Shown here: piece after piece, positions 1 through 8,728 of the stretch
Numbering within the stretch: position 1 is the first letter of the stretch
How the letters are laid out: each line of letters begins with the position of its first letter
Notes under the pieces: model-generated
Seen by the model: the letters and a program-made list of their open reading frames with translations, nothing else
The model's database searches: none
What the model was told of the DNA's origin: nothing
Translations under genes and position numbers: made by a program
NCBI GenBank assembly: GCA_947503105.1
Contig: CANNCM010000002.1
Coordinates: forward strand, 143,546 to 207,545
Direction of reading: 5' to 3'
Length of the DNA: 64,000 nucleotides
From: an uncultured Flavobacteriaceae bacterium
GTDB taxonomy: Bacteria; Bacteroidota; Bacteroidia; Flavobacteriales; Flavobacteriaceae

Positions 1-1
1 A

Positions 2-889
2 TGTTCTCTATGCATTATCCCCATTTTAAATCCCGACGGCGCAAAGGCCTATACCCGTCAAAATGCAAATCACATAGATCTCAATAGAGATGCTGTGGAA
101 GTATCTCAAGTAGAAAGTAAGATTTTGCGAACTGCATTTGAAACTTTCAAACCGGATTATGCATTTAATATGCACGATCAGCGTACGCTTTTTAATGTTG
201 GTAAAAGTAACGCACCAGCTACTGTGAGTTTTTTGTCTCCCGCGCAAGACAAAGCGCTAACGTTGACGCCAAATCGCTTGCGCGCCATGTCTGTTATCCA
301 TCAGATGAATTCCTTGTTGCAAAAATTTATCCCAGGGCAAGTTGGAAGATTTGACGATGCTTTTAATATCAATTGCGTTGGCGATTATTTTCAAGCGCAA
401 GGCACTTCTACAATTTTATTTGAAGCGGGTCATTTTCAAAACGATTATAACAGAGAAAACGCTCGAAAATTTGTAGCGCTTGCAACGCTGCAAGCTTTAT
501 TGTGCATAAGCACCAACTCAGTCCCTAAAAGTGACCCTAAAAGTGATCCCGAAAGTGACCATAAAAATTACCTTCAAATTCCTGAAAACAACACATTATT
601 TTTTGATATTCTAATTAAAAATGTTCTGATCGATCCCCACAAGTCAACTAGCGTAAACGATATTGGTGTGAGTTACGAAGAGATTTTGAAAGGTAAAGAG
701 ATTTTTTTTGTACCAAAAATAAAATCAATTGGTGATTTATCGTCTCATTTTGGCCATAAAACCTTTGATGCAAAACATCAAGCAATTGTTTGTGATAATC
801 CGACATTCTTAGAAAAAGGGGAGCAACTTTGCACAATTTTTATTGAAAACAGTAAATTTTCACTTTTAGTTAACAATAATTTATTATAA
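2..889 (+). CDS. M14-family zinc carboxypeptidase, 3' part (5' end outside window)
   Basis: The frame is already open at the first bases, so the start and the first zinc-ligand motif lie upstream of the window. The readable part begins with a NPDG motif, followed by a DLNRD motif that matches the Asn-Arg substrate-binding pair of M14 carboxypeptidases. A His in MHDQ fits the third zinc ligand, and a Glu in FEAGHF fits the catalytic Glu. Family members remove C-terminal residues from peptides; cellular location cannot be judged without the N-terminus. A short PKSD-type tandem repeat sits in the linker after the catalytic domain. The tail of about 80 residues has no domain I recognise. The next gene, an Lrp-type regulator, starts about 65 bases downstream on the same strand. 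Confidence 0.85.
   Translation, partial: CSLCIIPILNPDGAKAYTRQNANHIDLNRDAVEVSQVESKILRTAFETFKPDYAFNMHDQRTLFNVGKSNAPATVSFLSPAQDKALTLTPNRLRAMSVIHQMNSLLQKFIPGQVGRFDDAFNINCVGDYFQAQGTSTILFEAGHFQNDYNRENARKFVALATLQALLCISTNSVPKSDPKSDPESDHKNYLQIPENNTLFFDILIKNVLIDPHKSTSVNDIGVSYEEILKGKEIFFVPKIKSIGDLSSHFGHKTFDAKHQAIVCDNPTFLEKGEQLCTIFIENSKFSLLVNNNLL
524..559 (+). repeat. in-frame 12-bp tandem repeat (3 copies) in the carboxypeptidase gene
   Basis: Three consecutive 12-base units encode PKSD, PKSD and PESD. The first two differ at one base and the third has diverged a little more. Because the unit is a multiple of three, copy number could change without breaking the frame. It lies in a likely flexible linker after the catalytic Glu. 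Confidence 0.85.
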
Positions 890-915
890 ATCTTATTTTG
901 TTGATTATAATTTGT

Positions 916-923
916 TAAATTTG
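916..923 (+). promoter_or_regulatory. -7 box TAAATTTG upstream of the Lrp gene
   Basis: The box matches the Bacteroidota -7 consensus TAnnTTTG and lies 31 bases before the start codon. A TTTG sits about 15 bases upstream, somewhat closer than the usual -33 spacing. Confidence 0.45.
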
Positions 924-954
924 AATTTTTAATCAAAATATTTCACAAAAAAAA

Positions 955-1437
955 ATGGCAAAGTTCAAATTAGACGAAATCGACCACCAAATCCTCAACA
1001 TGCTTATCGACAATACACGAATTCCATTTACAGATATTGCAAAAAAATTATTGATATCTGCGGGAACAGTGCACGTGCGCGTTAAAAAAATGGAAGATGC
1101 TAAGATCATAAAAGGTTCGTCTTTGACTTTGGACTACCGAAAACTGGGTTATACCTTCATAGCTTATGTTGGTATTTTTCTTCAAAATACTTCTCAAACT
1201 AAATTTGTTTTAGAGCGCATCAAAGAAATACCTCATGTTACGGTTGCACATATTACAACTGGAAAGTTTAATATTTTCTGTAAAATTCGTGCAAAAAGTA
1301 CGACACATGCCAAAGAGATTATTTTCAAGGTTGATGATATAGATGGAATTTACAGAACTGAAACCATGATTTCTTTAGAAGAAAGTATCAATGACAAAAA
1401 ACGCTTGATGCATTCTATTTTCAACGAACTTCAATAG
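955..1437 (+). CDS. Lrp/AsnC-family transcriptional regulator
   Basis: This 160-residue protein has the two-domain plan of the family. An N-terminal winged helix-turn-helix (about residues 5-60, beginning LDEIDHQILNMLIDNTR) is followed by a RAM-type ligand-binding domain (about 65-145). Family members usually bind an amino acid and control amino acid metabolism genes as octamers. The N-terminal pattern is typical, so the ATG at 955 is well supported. An aroB gene converges on it from the other strand five bases downstream. The ilv and his operons in this window are plausible but unproven targets, and a palindrome lies upstream of ilvD. Confidence 0.9.
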   Translation: MAKFKLDEIDHQILNMLIDNTRIPFTDIAKKLLISAGTVHVRVKKMEDAKIIKGSSLTLDYRKLGYTFIAYVGIFLQNTSQTKFVLERIKEIPHVTVAHITTGKFNIFCKIRAKSTTHAKEIIFKVDDIDGIYRTETMISLEESINDKKRLMHSIFNELQ

Positions 1438-1442
1438 TTGTT

Positions 1443-2510
1443 TTAGGCGCAATAATAGGCGAAAGCTTCGTAGATCAAGCTTTCTTCAACTTCAACATCC
1501 ATGCGGCACTCACCGATGGTCTCAAGTAAAACAAATTTTACGCGTCCATGGCTATTTTTCTTGTCGGATTGCATCAAATCTATGATTTGTTTTATGCTAT
1601 GATCATGAAATGAAACTCTTGGGTAAGTCGCTGTAAAAGTGTCTTTAATTTGCTGTAAATCAAGTGTTGAAAGGCCACATATTTTTGAAGACAGATAACC
1701 TTCAAGAACCATCCCAATAGCAATAGCTTCGCCATGTAGAAGGGTTTTAATGCTGTCATTATCAAGACAATACGATTCTATAGCATGGCCTAGGGTATGG
1801 CCAAAATTTAAGATTTTTCGTAAACCCATTTCATTTGGATCTTGACTGACAACATCGTTTTTTATCGCAACAGAATGATGAATCAATGCATCGAGATCGT
1901 TCAATGTCAATTGCTTTAAATCTCTAAGTTTTTCCCAGTAGTTTCGATCACGAATCAATCCGTGTTTGAGCATTTCTGCAAACCCAGAACGCAGTTCGTG
2001 ATTTGGAAGTGTATCCAAAAATATTGGATCAATGAGCACCATATCTGCAAAAGTAATAGTACCAATTTGATTTTTTGAAAGATCTAAATCGACACCAGTT
2101 TTTCCGCCAACAGAAGCATCTACCATTGCCAAAAGCGATGTTGGAACATTGATAAACTTGATACCACGTTTGAATGTTGAGGCTACAAATCCACCTAAAT
2201 CAGTAACAACACCACCACCGAGGTTGATCATAAGTGATTTTCGATCTACAGACAACTCAGATAATGACCGCCAAACCTCCATACAAGTATCGATGGTTTT
2301 GTGCATTTCTCCACTTGGAATTTCAATAATGTCCAATGCAGCATCAAATTGCACCTGAGATAAAAAATGAGGTAAACAATGTTCATGCGTATTTTCATCG
2401 ACCAAAACAACAATTTTTGAAAAATGTTCTTTGTCTAAATAGTCAACCAAAATCTTGTATGCTAAGGCATTAAAATGGATTTCGTAAGATGTGGTTTGTA
2501 TTGATTTCAT
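1443..2510 (-). CDS. aroB: 3-dehydroquinate synthase
   Basis: Converts DAHP to 3-dehydroquinate, the second step of the shikimate pathway, in the cytoplasm using NAD and a divalent metal. At 355 residues it has normal length. The NAD-binding GGGVVTDLGG motif is at residues 98-107, followed by SVGGKTGVD. Likely metal ligands are E179 (GFAEMLKHG), H242 in the NFGHTLGHAIE motif and H259 (LLHGEA). It stands alone, divergent from the proline dehydrogenase gene and convergent with the Lrp-type gene, so it probably has its own promoter in the 2511-2587 gap. Confidence 0.96.
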   Translation of the reverse strand: MKSIQTTSYEIHFNALAYKILVDYLDKEHFSKIVVLVDENTHEHCLPHFLSQVQFDAALDIIEIPSGEMHKTIDTCMEVWRSLSELSVDRKSLMINLGGGVVTDLGGFVASTFKRGIKFINVPTSLLAMVDASVGGKTGVDLDLSKNQIGTITFADMVLIDPIFLDTLPNHELRSGFAEMLKHGLIRDRNYWEKLRDLKQLTLNDLDALIHHSVAIKNDVVSQDPNEMGLRKILNFGHTLGHAIESYCLDNDSIKTLLHGEAIAIGMVLEGYLSSKICGLSTLDLQQIKDTFTATYPRVSFHDHSIKQIIDLMQSDKKNSHGRVKFVLLETIGECRMDVEVEESLIYEAFAYYCA

Positions 2511-2587
2511 TTTTGTGTGCCAAAGATAGTATGAAATTTGTTAGGAATTAATAATTTTGGTTTATCAAATTAATCATTTTTTTAAGT

Positions 2588-3763
2588 ATGACAGACTTAA
2601 AGGTAGATTTTAGCAATACAGAAGTTGCCTTTCATTTGAAATCTGACGCCGAACTCGAGCGTGCTTATTTTTTGTTTAAGATGATTTCTAATGAACCTTT
2701 GGTGCGTATTGGAACTGCAGCGACTCATTTTGCACTCAAAACTCATCTTCCCGTAGAAGGTCTTATTCGGGCTACTGTTTTTGACCATTTTTGCGGGGGT
2801 GTCAATGCCGATGATTGCATCCCAAAAATTGATCAGATGTACAATAGCGGTGTGTATAGCGTATTGGATTATTCTGTAGAAGGAAAACAAGAAGAGTCAC
2901 AATTTGAGCGTATTTTAAATCAAATGTGTACGCTAGTCGATTTTGCCGATGAGAAAGAGGCAATGCCTTTTGCAGTGTTTAAACCCACAGCGGTTGGCCG
3001 ATTTGAACTTTATGAAAAAGTAAGTGCCTCTATTTCATTGACTCCAGAAGAACAAAAAGAATGGGAACGTGTTCAAGAGCGTTTTCATAAAATTTGCAGC
3101 TATGGATTAGAAAAAAATATTGCTATTTTAATTGATGCTGAAGAAAGCTGGATGCAAACTGCAGCCGATGATTTGTTAATTGAATTGATGCGTACTTATA
3201 ATAAAGAAAAAGTCATTGTCTACAATACACTTCAAGCATATCGTTGGGATCGTTTGGATTATTTGAAGCAAGTCCATCAAAAAGCGCAAGAAGAGGGCTT
3301 TAAATTAGGATTTAAGCTAGTCCGTGGGGCATATATGGAAAAAGAACGCACACGTGCACAACAACAAAACTACACCTCTCCAATTTGTGTAACCAAAGCG
3401 GCCTCTGATCTTCAATTCGATGATTGTTTGAGATATATGCTAGAAAATATCAATACCATTTCTGTTTTTTTTGGCACACATAATGAGCGTAGCACACAAT
3501 TGGCTCTCCAACTCATGAGTGATTATAACATTAAGCCAAACGATAACCGCATTTGGTTTGGTCAATTATTTGGGATGAGTGATCATATCAGTTTTAATTT
3601 AGCCAATGCAGGCTATAATGTTGCCAAATATTTGCCTTTTGGGCCGGTTAGAGATGTGATGCCCTATCTCATTCGAAGAGCGGAAGAAAATACCTCTGTA
3701 GCGGGACAAACAAATAGAGAGCTGTCGCTTATCAGTCTAGAGAAAAAACGAAGAAAAGCGTAA
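2588..3763 (+). CDS. proline dehydrogenase (monofunctional)
   Basis: Oxidises proline to pyrroline-5-carboxylate with FAD, the first step of proline catabolism. The 391-residue length and lack of an aldehyde dehydrogenase domain show the monofunctional form, not the long PutA fusion. The C-terminal motif YLIRRAEENTS is the substrate-binding signature of the family, and the barrel segments KLVRGAYMEKER and FGTHNE are also typical. The stop codon at 3761-3763 directly abuts the stop codon of the convergent DUF4258 gene. The P5C dehydrogenase partner is not in the window. Confidence 0.95.
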   Translation: MTDLKVDFSNTEVAFHLKSDAELERAYFLFKMISNEPLVRIGTAATHFALKTHLPVEGLIRATVFDHFCGGVNADDCIPKIDQMYNSGVYSVLDYSVEGKQEESQFERILNQMCTLVDFADEKEAMPFAVFKPTAVGRFELYEKVSASISLTPEEQKEWERVQERFHKICSYGLEKNIAILIDAEESWMQTAADDLLIELMRTYNKEKVIVYNTLQAYRWDRLDYLKQVHQKAQEEGFKLGFKLVRGAYMEKERTRAQQQNYTSPICVTKAASDLQFDDCLRYMLENINTISVFFGTHNERSTQLALQLMSDYNIKPNDNRIWFGQLFGMSDHISFNLANAGYNVAKYLPFGPVRDVMPYLIRRAEENTSVAGQTNRELSLISLEKKRRKA

Positions 3764-4126
3764 TTATTTATTTGATATAAGGTTGAGGATTGTGGCCTCT
3801 TTTTCACAATTTTCAATAAAAATTTCAATGGAATTGTATTCGATGAAATAGCGCTTACAACGGTCTAATTTTGTTTCACTTTTACTGAAATTGACATCGC
3901 CTTTCTTTAGGGCTTCATCAAGGGATAGAGAGTCTAAATTTAAGGCTTGTAGTTGCGATTGTATTTTTGGGTTAATTATTAAGGATTTGGTTGATATATT
4001 TTTCAGAACTCGAGCATTTGGGCCATAGGAACAACTCGTTTTTTTTCCACTTAAAAAAAACATTAAAAACACTAAGCCTATCGAAAATCCTCCTAAGTAA
4101 AATCCTAAGCGATGAATGAATTTCAT
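3764..4126 (-). CDS. DUF4258-type small membrane-anchored protein
   Basis: This 120-residue protein begins with a hydrophobic segment (about residues 8-27, FYLGGFSIGLVFLMFFL). It continues with a short soluble domain containing SCSYGPNARVLKNI, a pattern I recognise from DUF4258 proteins common in flavobacteria. Paired cysteines and a DVNFSKSET stretch follow. Function is unknown. It is the last gene of a minus-strand run porX-tsaE-ald, 15 bases after ald. That suggests co-transcription but gives no direct functional clue. Confidence 0.75.
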   Translation of the reverse strand: MKFIHRLGFYLGGFSIGLVFLMFFLSGKKTSCSYGPNARVLKNISTKSLIINPKIQSQLQALNLDSLSLDEALKKGDVNFSKSETKLDRCKRYFIEYNSIEIFIENCEKEATILNLISNK

Positions 4127-4141
4127 AGATTGAATATAAAA

Positions 4142-5341
4142 TTAAAAAATTAAAAGATTGAGGTCACTACAATCCAAATCGAACCAATTGGATACACTTT
4201 TGTTGGTGATGACACCATGGTACACATATAGACCATTTTTTAGACCGTGATCTTGACGAATGGCGTTTTCTAGTCCTCCAGCTTCAGCAATTTGCAACAG
4301 ATATGAAGTGAAAATATTACTCAACGATACAGACGAAGTTCTAGAATATCGCGCTGGAATATTAGGGACACAATAATGAATCACACCGTGTTTTTCAAAG
4401 GTTGGATTGTCGTGTGTTGTGAGTTCGCTGGTTTCAAAACAGCCCCCCATGTCAATACTAACATCAATAATTACTGCCCCTTGTTTCATAGATTCTACCA
4501 TAGCTTCATTGACGAGTATTGGAGCTCTGTTTTTTCCTTTGGTGGCTCCAATTGCAACATCACATCGCATTAGTGATTTCATCAAGTTTTTGGGCTGCAT
4601 TGTAGAGGTATAGATGCGTTGGCCCACATTGGCTTGTAATGTTCTTAGTTTTGAAATTGAACTGTCAAATACCTTAACATTTGCACCGAGTCCAAGTGCG
4701 GATTTAGTGGCAAATTCACCAACAATTCCTGCGCCAATTACTACAACTTCTGTTGGAGGAACACCACTGATATTTCCAAGTAACAACCCATTTCCTTGAT
4801 TTGTTATAGACATGATTTCTGCAGCAATTTGTATGGATGCAGTCCCTGCAATTTCGCTCAACTGTCGAACTGCTGGAAACGTGCCTTCACTATCTTTTAT
4901 AAACTCAAATCCTAGTGCTGTAATTTTCTTTTTTGTAAGCGCTTCAAAATACGTTTTGTGTTGCATTTTTAATTGAAGCGCAGAAAAAAGAATAGCATTG
5001 GGTTTTATGAGTTCAATTTCTTCTAGGGTTGGGGGTTCAACTTTTAGAATCATGGGGCAAGCAAAAACTTTAGCTTTGTCTTTTGTAATTTCCGCACCAG
5101 CTTCACTGTATTGGCGATCATCAAAAGCAGCATTTTCTCCTGCACCAGATTCGATGAGTATGCGGTGACCGTTACTAACGAGTGCAGCAACGGCATCAGG
5201 AGTAAGGCAAATTCGCTTTTCTTGATATGAAGTTTCTTTTGGTAAACCTATACAAAGTTGCTCATTTTGGTTTGAAACTTCCAAACGCTCTTCTTTTGGC
5301 AGTAATTGGGCTTTGGAAAAAGGGGAGATTGGTTGTTGCAT
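4142..5341 (-). CDS. ald: alanine dehydrogenase
   Basis: NAD-dependent interconversion of alanine and pyruvate plus ammonia. The N-terminal GLPKETSYQEKRICLTPDAV and the central Rossmann stretch VVVIGAGIVGEFATKSALGLGA are those of the alanine dehydrogenase/transhydrogenase alpha family. PAVRQLSEIAG and the C-terminal CVPNIPARYSRTSS also fit. I chose the Met at 5341 (399 residues, beginning MQQPISPF), since flavobacterial homologues begin at this point. An in-frame ATG seven codons upstream (5362) is possible. It follows tsaE with about 45 bases between genes. Confidence 0.9.
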   Translation of the reverse strand: MQQPISPFSKAQLLPKEERLEVSNQNEQLCIGLPKETSYQEKRICLTPDAVAALVSNGHRILIESGAGENAAFDDRQYSEAGAEITKDKAKVFACPMILKVEPPTLEEIELIKPNAILFSALQLKMQHKTYFEALTKKKITALGFEFIKDSEGTFPAVRQLSEIAGTASIQIAAEIMSITNQGNGLLLGNISGVPPTEVVVIGAGIVGEFATKSALGLGANVKVFDSSISKLRTLQANVGQRIYTSTMQPKNLMKSLMRCDVAIGATKGKNRAPILVNEAMVESMKQGAVIIDVSIDMGGCFETSELTTHDNPTFEKHGVIHYCVPNIPARYSRTSSVSLSNIFTSYLLQIAEAGGLENAIRQDHGLKNGLYVYHGVITNKSVSNWFDLDCSDLNLLIF

Positions 5342-5385
5342 AATTTTGTAATGTTTCTGCAAATTACAATTATTTTTAAAGCGGT

Positions 5386-5805
5386 TTAAGAAATTTCACT
5401 TTCAAAACATTCTACTGTTCGTCGATCATCAGCTTCAATACTCAAGTTTACGATGATAACATTTGTTGGAAGTAGCATTTTTATTTTTTCTGACCATTCC
5501 ATAAAATTCCAATATCCTGAACAAAAATAATCCTCAATTCCAATGTCCAGCGCTTCATAATGGTTTTTAAGACGATAAAAGTCAAAATGATACACAAAGT
5601 CATTTCTAACTTTATATTCATTCACAATAGAAAATGTTGGACTAGAGGCGTCTTCTGTGCCCCCTAGAGCTCGTACGACAGCGCTTATTAGCGTTGTTTT
5701 TCCAGCACCCATCTCGCCATTAAAAAGAACAATTTTTTTGCTAAATTTTTTGATGAGTTCTTTTGCAACTTGATCGATTTCTTCTAAAGAAAATGTCGTT
5801 TTCAT
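5386..5805 (-). CDS. tsaE: tRNA threonylcarbamoyladenosine biosynthesis ATPase TsaE
   Basis: Cytoplasmic ATPase of the TsaBDE complex that makes the t6A modification of ANN-decoding tRNAs. At 139 residues it is a normal size. The Walker A motif GEMGAGKT is at residues 30-37, followed by the family switch motif SSPTFSIVNEY and HFDFYRL. It lies 18 bases after porX and is probably co-transcribed with it. The other complex members, TsaB and TsaD, are not in the window. Confidence 0.95.
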   Translation of the reverse strand: MKTTFSLEEIDQVAKELIKKFSKKIVLFNGEMGAGKTTLISAVVRALGGTEDASSPTFSIVNEYKVRNDFVYHFDFYRLKNHYEALDIGIEDYFCSGYWNFMEWSEKIKMLLPTNVIIVNLSIEADDRRTVECFESEIS

Positions 5806-5823
5806 TTGTTATTTTTCTGATTT

Positions 5824-7374
5824 TTATCGAGGCGTAAGCACGGCAAAAGGAATTAAAATTTCCTCTAAAGAAATTCCTCCATGTTGGTATGAATTTCTGT
5901 AATAACTTACATAATGATTATAATTATTTGGATAGGCAAAAAAAGAATATTCTTTAGCAAAAATAAAAGAACTATTCATAGAAATTGAGGGCAGCTCCAC
6001 ACGGTTTGGGTCTTTTACAGCAAATACTTCTTTCTCCTCATAACTTAAACTTCTTCCCGTCTTGTAACGCAAGTTTAAACTAGTGTCTTTGTCTCCAATA
6101 ACCTTGGACGGATTTTTAACATTAATGGTGCCATGATCTGTAGTGACTATGAGCTTTAAATTAAGTTCTTGTGCTTGCTTTATGATGTCCAAAAGAGGAG
6201 AGTTTTTGAACCAACTTTGGGTGAGCGATCGATATCCTTTATCATCTGATGCGAGTTCTTTTACAACCTCCATTTCTGTTTTGGAATGCGATAACATATC
6301 TACAAAATTATAAACCAAAACGGTAAGGTCATTTTTTGATTTGGATTTGAAATTTTCTGCCAATTTTTTTCCCGCTTTCAAATTTGTTATTTTGATGTAT
6401 TCGCAAGACAAATGATTCAGATGTAATCGTTTTAGTTGCTCTTTCAAAAATTGTTCTTCATATAAGTTTTTCCCTCCTTCGTCGGTGTCATTTTTCCAAT
6501 AATTGGGATATAATGTCTCCATTTGTTTTGGCATGAGACCAGAAAATAATGCATTTCGGGCATACTGTGTGGCAGTGGGGAGTATGCTGTAATACATGCT
6601 GTTTTCGACGGTTTTGTAATGTGTATTTACGCTAGATTCAATAGATTTCCATTGATCAAAGCGCAGATTGTCAATGACCACAACAAGAGTGGATTGTTCT
6701 TTAGATAATTGAGGAGCGATTTTAGTTTTAAAAAGGGTGTGAGACATAATGGGAGCCTCAGAGTTTTCAAACCAAGTTGCGTAATTCTTTTCAATAAATT
6801 TACCAAATTGTTGATTAGCTTCAAGTTTTTGAGCTTCTAAAATTTCTAACAAAGTTGCGTCTTGAGAATCTTCCAGTTGGAGTTCCCAAAACACAATTTT
6901 TTGATACAAGTCTTTCCAATCTTCAGCAGTTTTTACCGACATCATTTCCATAGAAATTTTTCTAAATTCTTGAAGATAATTAGACGATGTTTTTTCTGAG
7001 ACCAACCGACTGTGATCTAAGTTTTTTTTCAAACTCAGCAGAATTTGATTTGGATTTACGGGCTTTATCAAATAGTCTGCAATTTGACTACCAATGGCCT
7101 CTTCCATGATGTATTCTTCCTCACTTTTAGTAATCATCACCACTGGAATATTAGATCTTTGTTTTTTTAATTCTGTAAGTGTATCCAATCCAGAGAGTCC
7201 AGGCATATTTTCGTCCAAAAAAACAATATCAAAATCTTGCTCAGAGAATATTTCTAAGGCTTCTGTTCCACTAGAACAAGGGGTGATTTTGTAGTTTTTT
7301 TGTTCTAAAAAAATAATATGGGGCTTCAGAAAAGAAATTTCATCATCAACCCACAAAATGTGTATGCTGCTCAT
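5824..7374 (-). CDS. porX: PorX response regulator with PglZ domain (T9SS regulator)
   Basis: This 516-residue protein starts with a receiver domain (about 1-120). Acidic residues are at D10-D11, the phosphoacceptor is D54 in VFLDENMPG, and a Lys lies in LIKPVNP. A helical linker follows, then a PglZ/alkaline-phosphatase-like domain with VVIDNLRFDQW and TTDHGTI metal-site motifs. This is the architecture of PorX, which with the PorY kinase and sigma factor SigP controls type IX secretion genes in Bacteroidota. In studied members the PglZ domain is a zinc phosphodiesterase acting on oligonucleotides. No T9SS structural gene or PorY is nearby, which is usual. It leads the run porX-tsaE-ald-DUF4258 and diverges from the HD gene. 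Confidence 0.94.
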   Translation of the reverse strand: MSSIHILWVDDEISFLKPHIIFLEQKNYKITPCSSGTEALEIFSEQDFDIVFLDENMPGLSGLDTLTELKKQRSNIPVVMITKSEEEYIMEEAIGSQIADYLIKPVNPNQILLSLKKNLDHSRLVSEKTSSNYLQEFRKISMEMMSVKTAEDWKDLYQKIVFWELQLEDSQDATLLEILEAQKLEANQQFGKFIEKNYATWFENSEAPIMSHTLFKTKIAPQLSKEQSTLVVVIDNLRFDQWKSIESSVNTHYKTVENSMYYSILPTATQYARNALFSGLMPKQMETLYPNYWKNDTDEGGKNLYEEQFLKEQLKRLHLNHLSCEYIKITNLKAGKKLAENFKSKSKNDLTVLVYNFVDMLSHSKTEMEVVKELASDDKGYRSLTQSWFKNSPLLDIIKQAQELNLKLIVTTDHGTINVKNPSKVIGDKDTSLNLRYKTGRSLSYEEKEVFAVKDPNRVELPSISMNSSFIFAKEYSFFAYPNNYNHYVSYYRNSYQHGGISLEEILIPFAVLTPR

Positions 7375-7413
7375 AAAGTGTCTAAATTAAGAATATAAGT
7401 CCTCTGATTTTAT

Positions 7414-7421
7414 TACTTTTG
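7414..7421 (+). promoter_or_regulatory. -7 box TACTTTTG upstream of the HD phosphohydrolase gene
   Basis: Matches TAnnTTTG in the 99-base divergent gap between porX and the HD gene. It lies 52 bases before the TTG start. No clear -33 element is visible. Confidence 0.4.
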
Positions 7422-7473
7422 TACTCCTATTAATTTGTTTCTAATTCAAAATACAAAATAAAACTAAATAAGT

Positions 7474-8703
7474 TTGAATACTAGCAATAAGCTCAAAATA
7501 TTTAACGATCCAATTTATGGATTTATTACAATTCCAAACCCTTTAATTTTCGATCTTATTGCACATCCCTATTTTCAACGTTTGCGGAGAATTTCTCAAA
7601 TGGGGTTGTCATATTTGGTTTATCCGGGAGCACATCACACCAGATTTCATCATGCCTTAGGATGCCTCCATTTGATGCAAAAGGCCGTAAGGATTTTAAG
7701 GTTTAAGGAAGTTTCTATTTCGATAGAGGAAGAAAATGCACTGTACATTGCCATTTTATTGCACGATATTGGTCATGGCCCTTTTAGTCATGCTATGGAG
7801 CATAGTATTGTTCATGACATTGATCACGAATCTATTTCGTTAAGGTTTATGGAGCAATTGAACAATGAATTTGATGGGCAATTGAGTTTGGCTATTACCA
7901 TTTTTAAAGGCCTTTATCCCCGCAGATTTTTTGGACAGTTGATTTCTAGTCAATTGGATATGGACCGTTCAGACTATTTGAAACGCGATAGTTTTTACAC
8001 TGGTGTTTCTGAAGGAAACATCAATAGCGAACGTTTAATTTCGATGATGAATGTTGTTGACGATCAATTGGTTATAGAAAAAAAAGGGATATTTTCTATC
8101 GAAAAATTCCTCACAGCCCGCCGTTTGATGTATTGGCAAGTGTATTTGCACAAAACGAGTTTAGTTGCAGAGCAAATGATCATCAACGTGTTAAAACGCG
8201 CCAAAGATCTCGTGCAACAATCTGTTGAACTTAATGCAAGTCCATCATTTGAATTTTTTTTAAAAGAAACGATAAACGCTTCTAATTTTGATTCTAATGT
8301 TTTGAACCAATTCTCCAAGTTAGATGATTATGATATCATTGCGGCATTAAAGTCCTGGCAAAATCATCCCGATGCTGTGTTGAGTGCGTTGTCTGTTCGA
8401 TTGCTAGAACGTAAACTTTTCAAAATAAAATTTTATAAAAAAGGACAAATATCACAAGAGTTAAAAAAATTGAAAGTCCAGTGGCAACAGCGCACAAATT
8501 GTTCAAATGACGACATTTCTTATTATATTTTTTCAGGCACCATAAAAAATACAGGCTATAAACCTCACAAGGATGGGATATCAATTTTGCATAAAGACGG
8601 ATCGGTATCAGATGTTATTGATGTCCCTGATAACCTGAATTTCAAAGGGTTATCCAAAACAGTAAAGCGTCATTATATATGCTTTCCAAAAGAGTTGCTT
8701 TGA
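7474..8703 (+). CDS. HD-domain phosphohydrolase (SAMHD1/dGTPase-like), TTG start
   Basis: This 409-residue protein has the HD-domain metal motifs HTRFHHALG and [16 protein letters not shown] near residues 50-100. A conserved [14 protein letters not shown] segment follows near 170, as in dNTP triphosphohydrolase-like proteins. The likely activity is hydrolysis of deoxynucleotides, but the substrate is not fixed by sequence. The N-terminus [13 protein letters not shown] is the normal start of the family. No ATG precedes it, and an in-frame stop lies at 7465-7467, so TTG at 7474 is the likely start. The gene ends 25 bases before lpxD. Confidence 0.88.
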   Translation: MNTSNKLKIFNDPIYGFITIPNPLIFDLIAHPYFQRLRRISQMGLSYLVYPGAHHTRFHHALGCLHLMQKAVRILRFKEVSISIEEENALYIAILLHDIGHGPFSHAMEHSIVHDIDHESISLRFMEQLNNEFDGQLSLAITIFKGLYPRRFFGQLISSQLDMDRSDYLKRDSFYTGVSEGNINSERLISMMNVVDDQLVIEKKGIFSIEKFLTARRLMYWQVYLHKTSLVAEQMIINVLKRAKDLVQQSVELNASPSFEFFLKETINASNFDSNVLNQFSKLDDYDIIAALKSWQNHPDAVLSALSVRLLERKLFKIKFYKKGQISQELKKLKVQWQQRTNCSNDDISYYIFSGTIKNTGYKPHKDGISILHKDGSVSDVIDVPDNLNFKGLSKTVKRHYICFPKELL

Positions 8704-8721
8704 TTATTTTTTATATTTTTG
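8695..8721 (+). promoter_or_regulatory. lpxD promoter: TTG, 16-bp spacer, TATTTTTG
   Basis: A TTG at 8695-8697 and a -7 box TATTTTTG at 8714-8721 match the Bacteroidota sigma-A pattern, with the -33 element overlapping the end of the upstream gene. The box ends only seven bases before the lpxD start codon. The transcript would therefore be leaderless or nearly so. Confidence 0.5.
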
Positions 8722-8728
8722 CAGTGGA

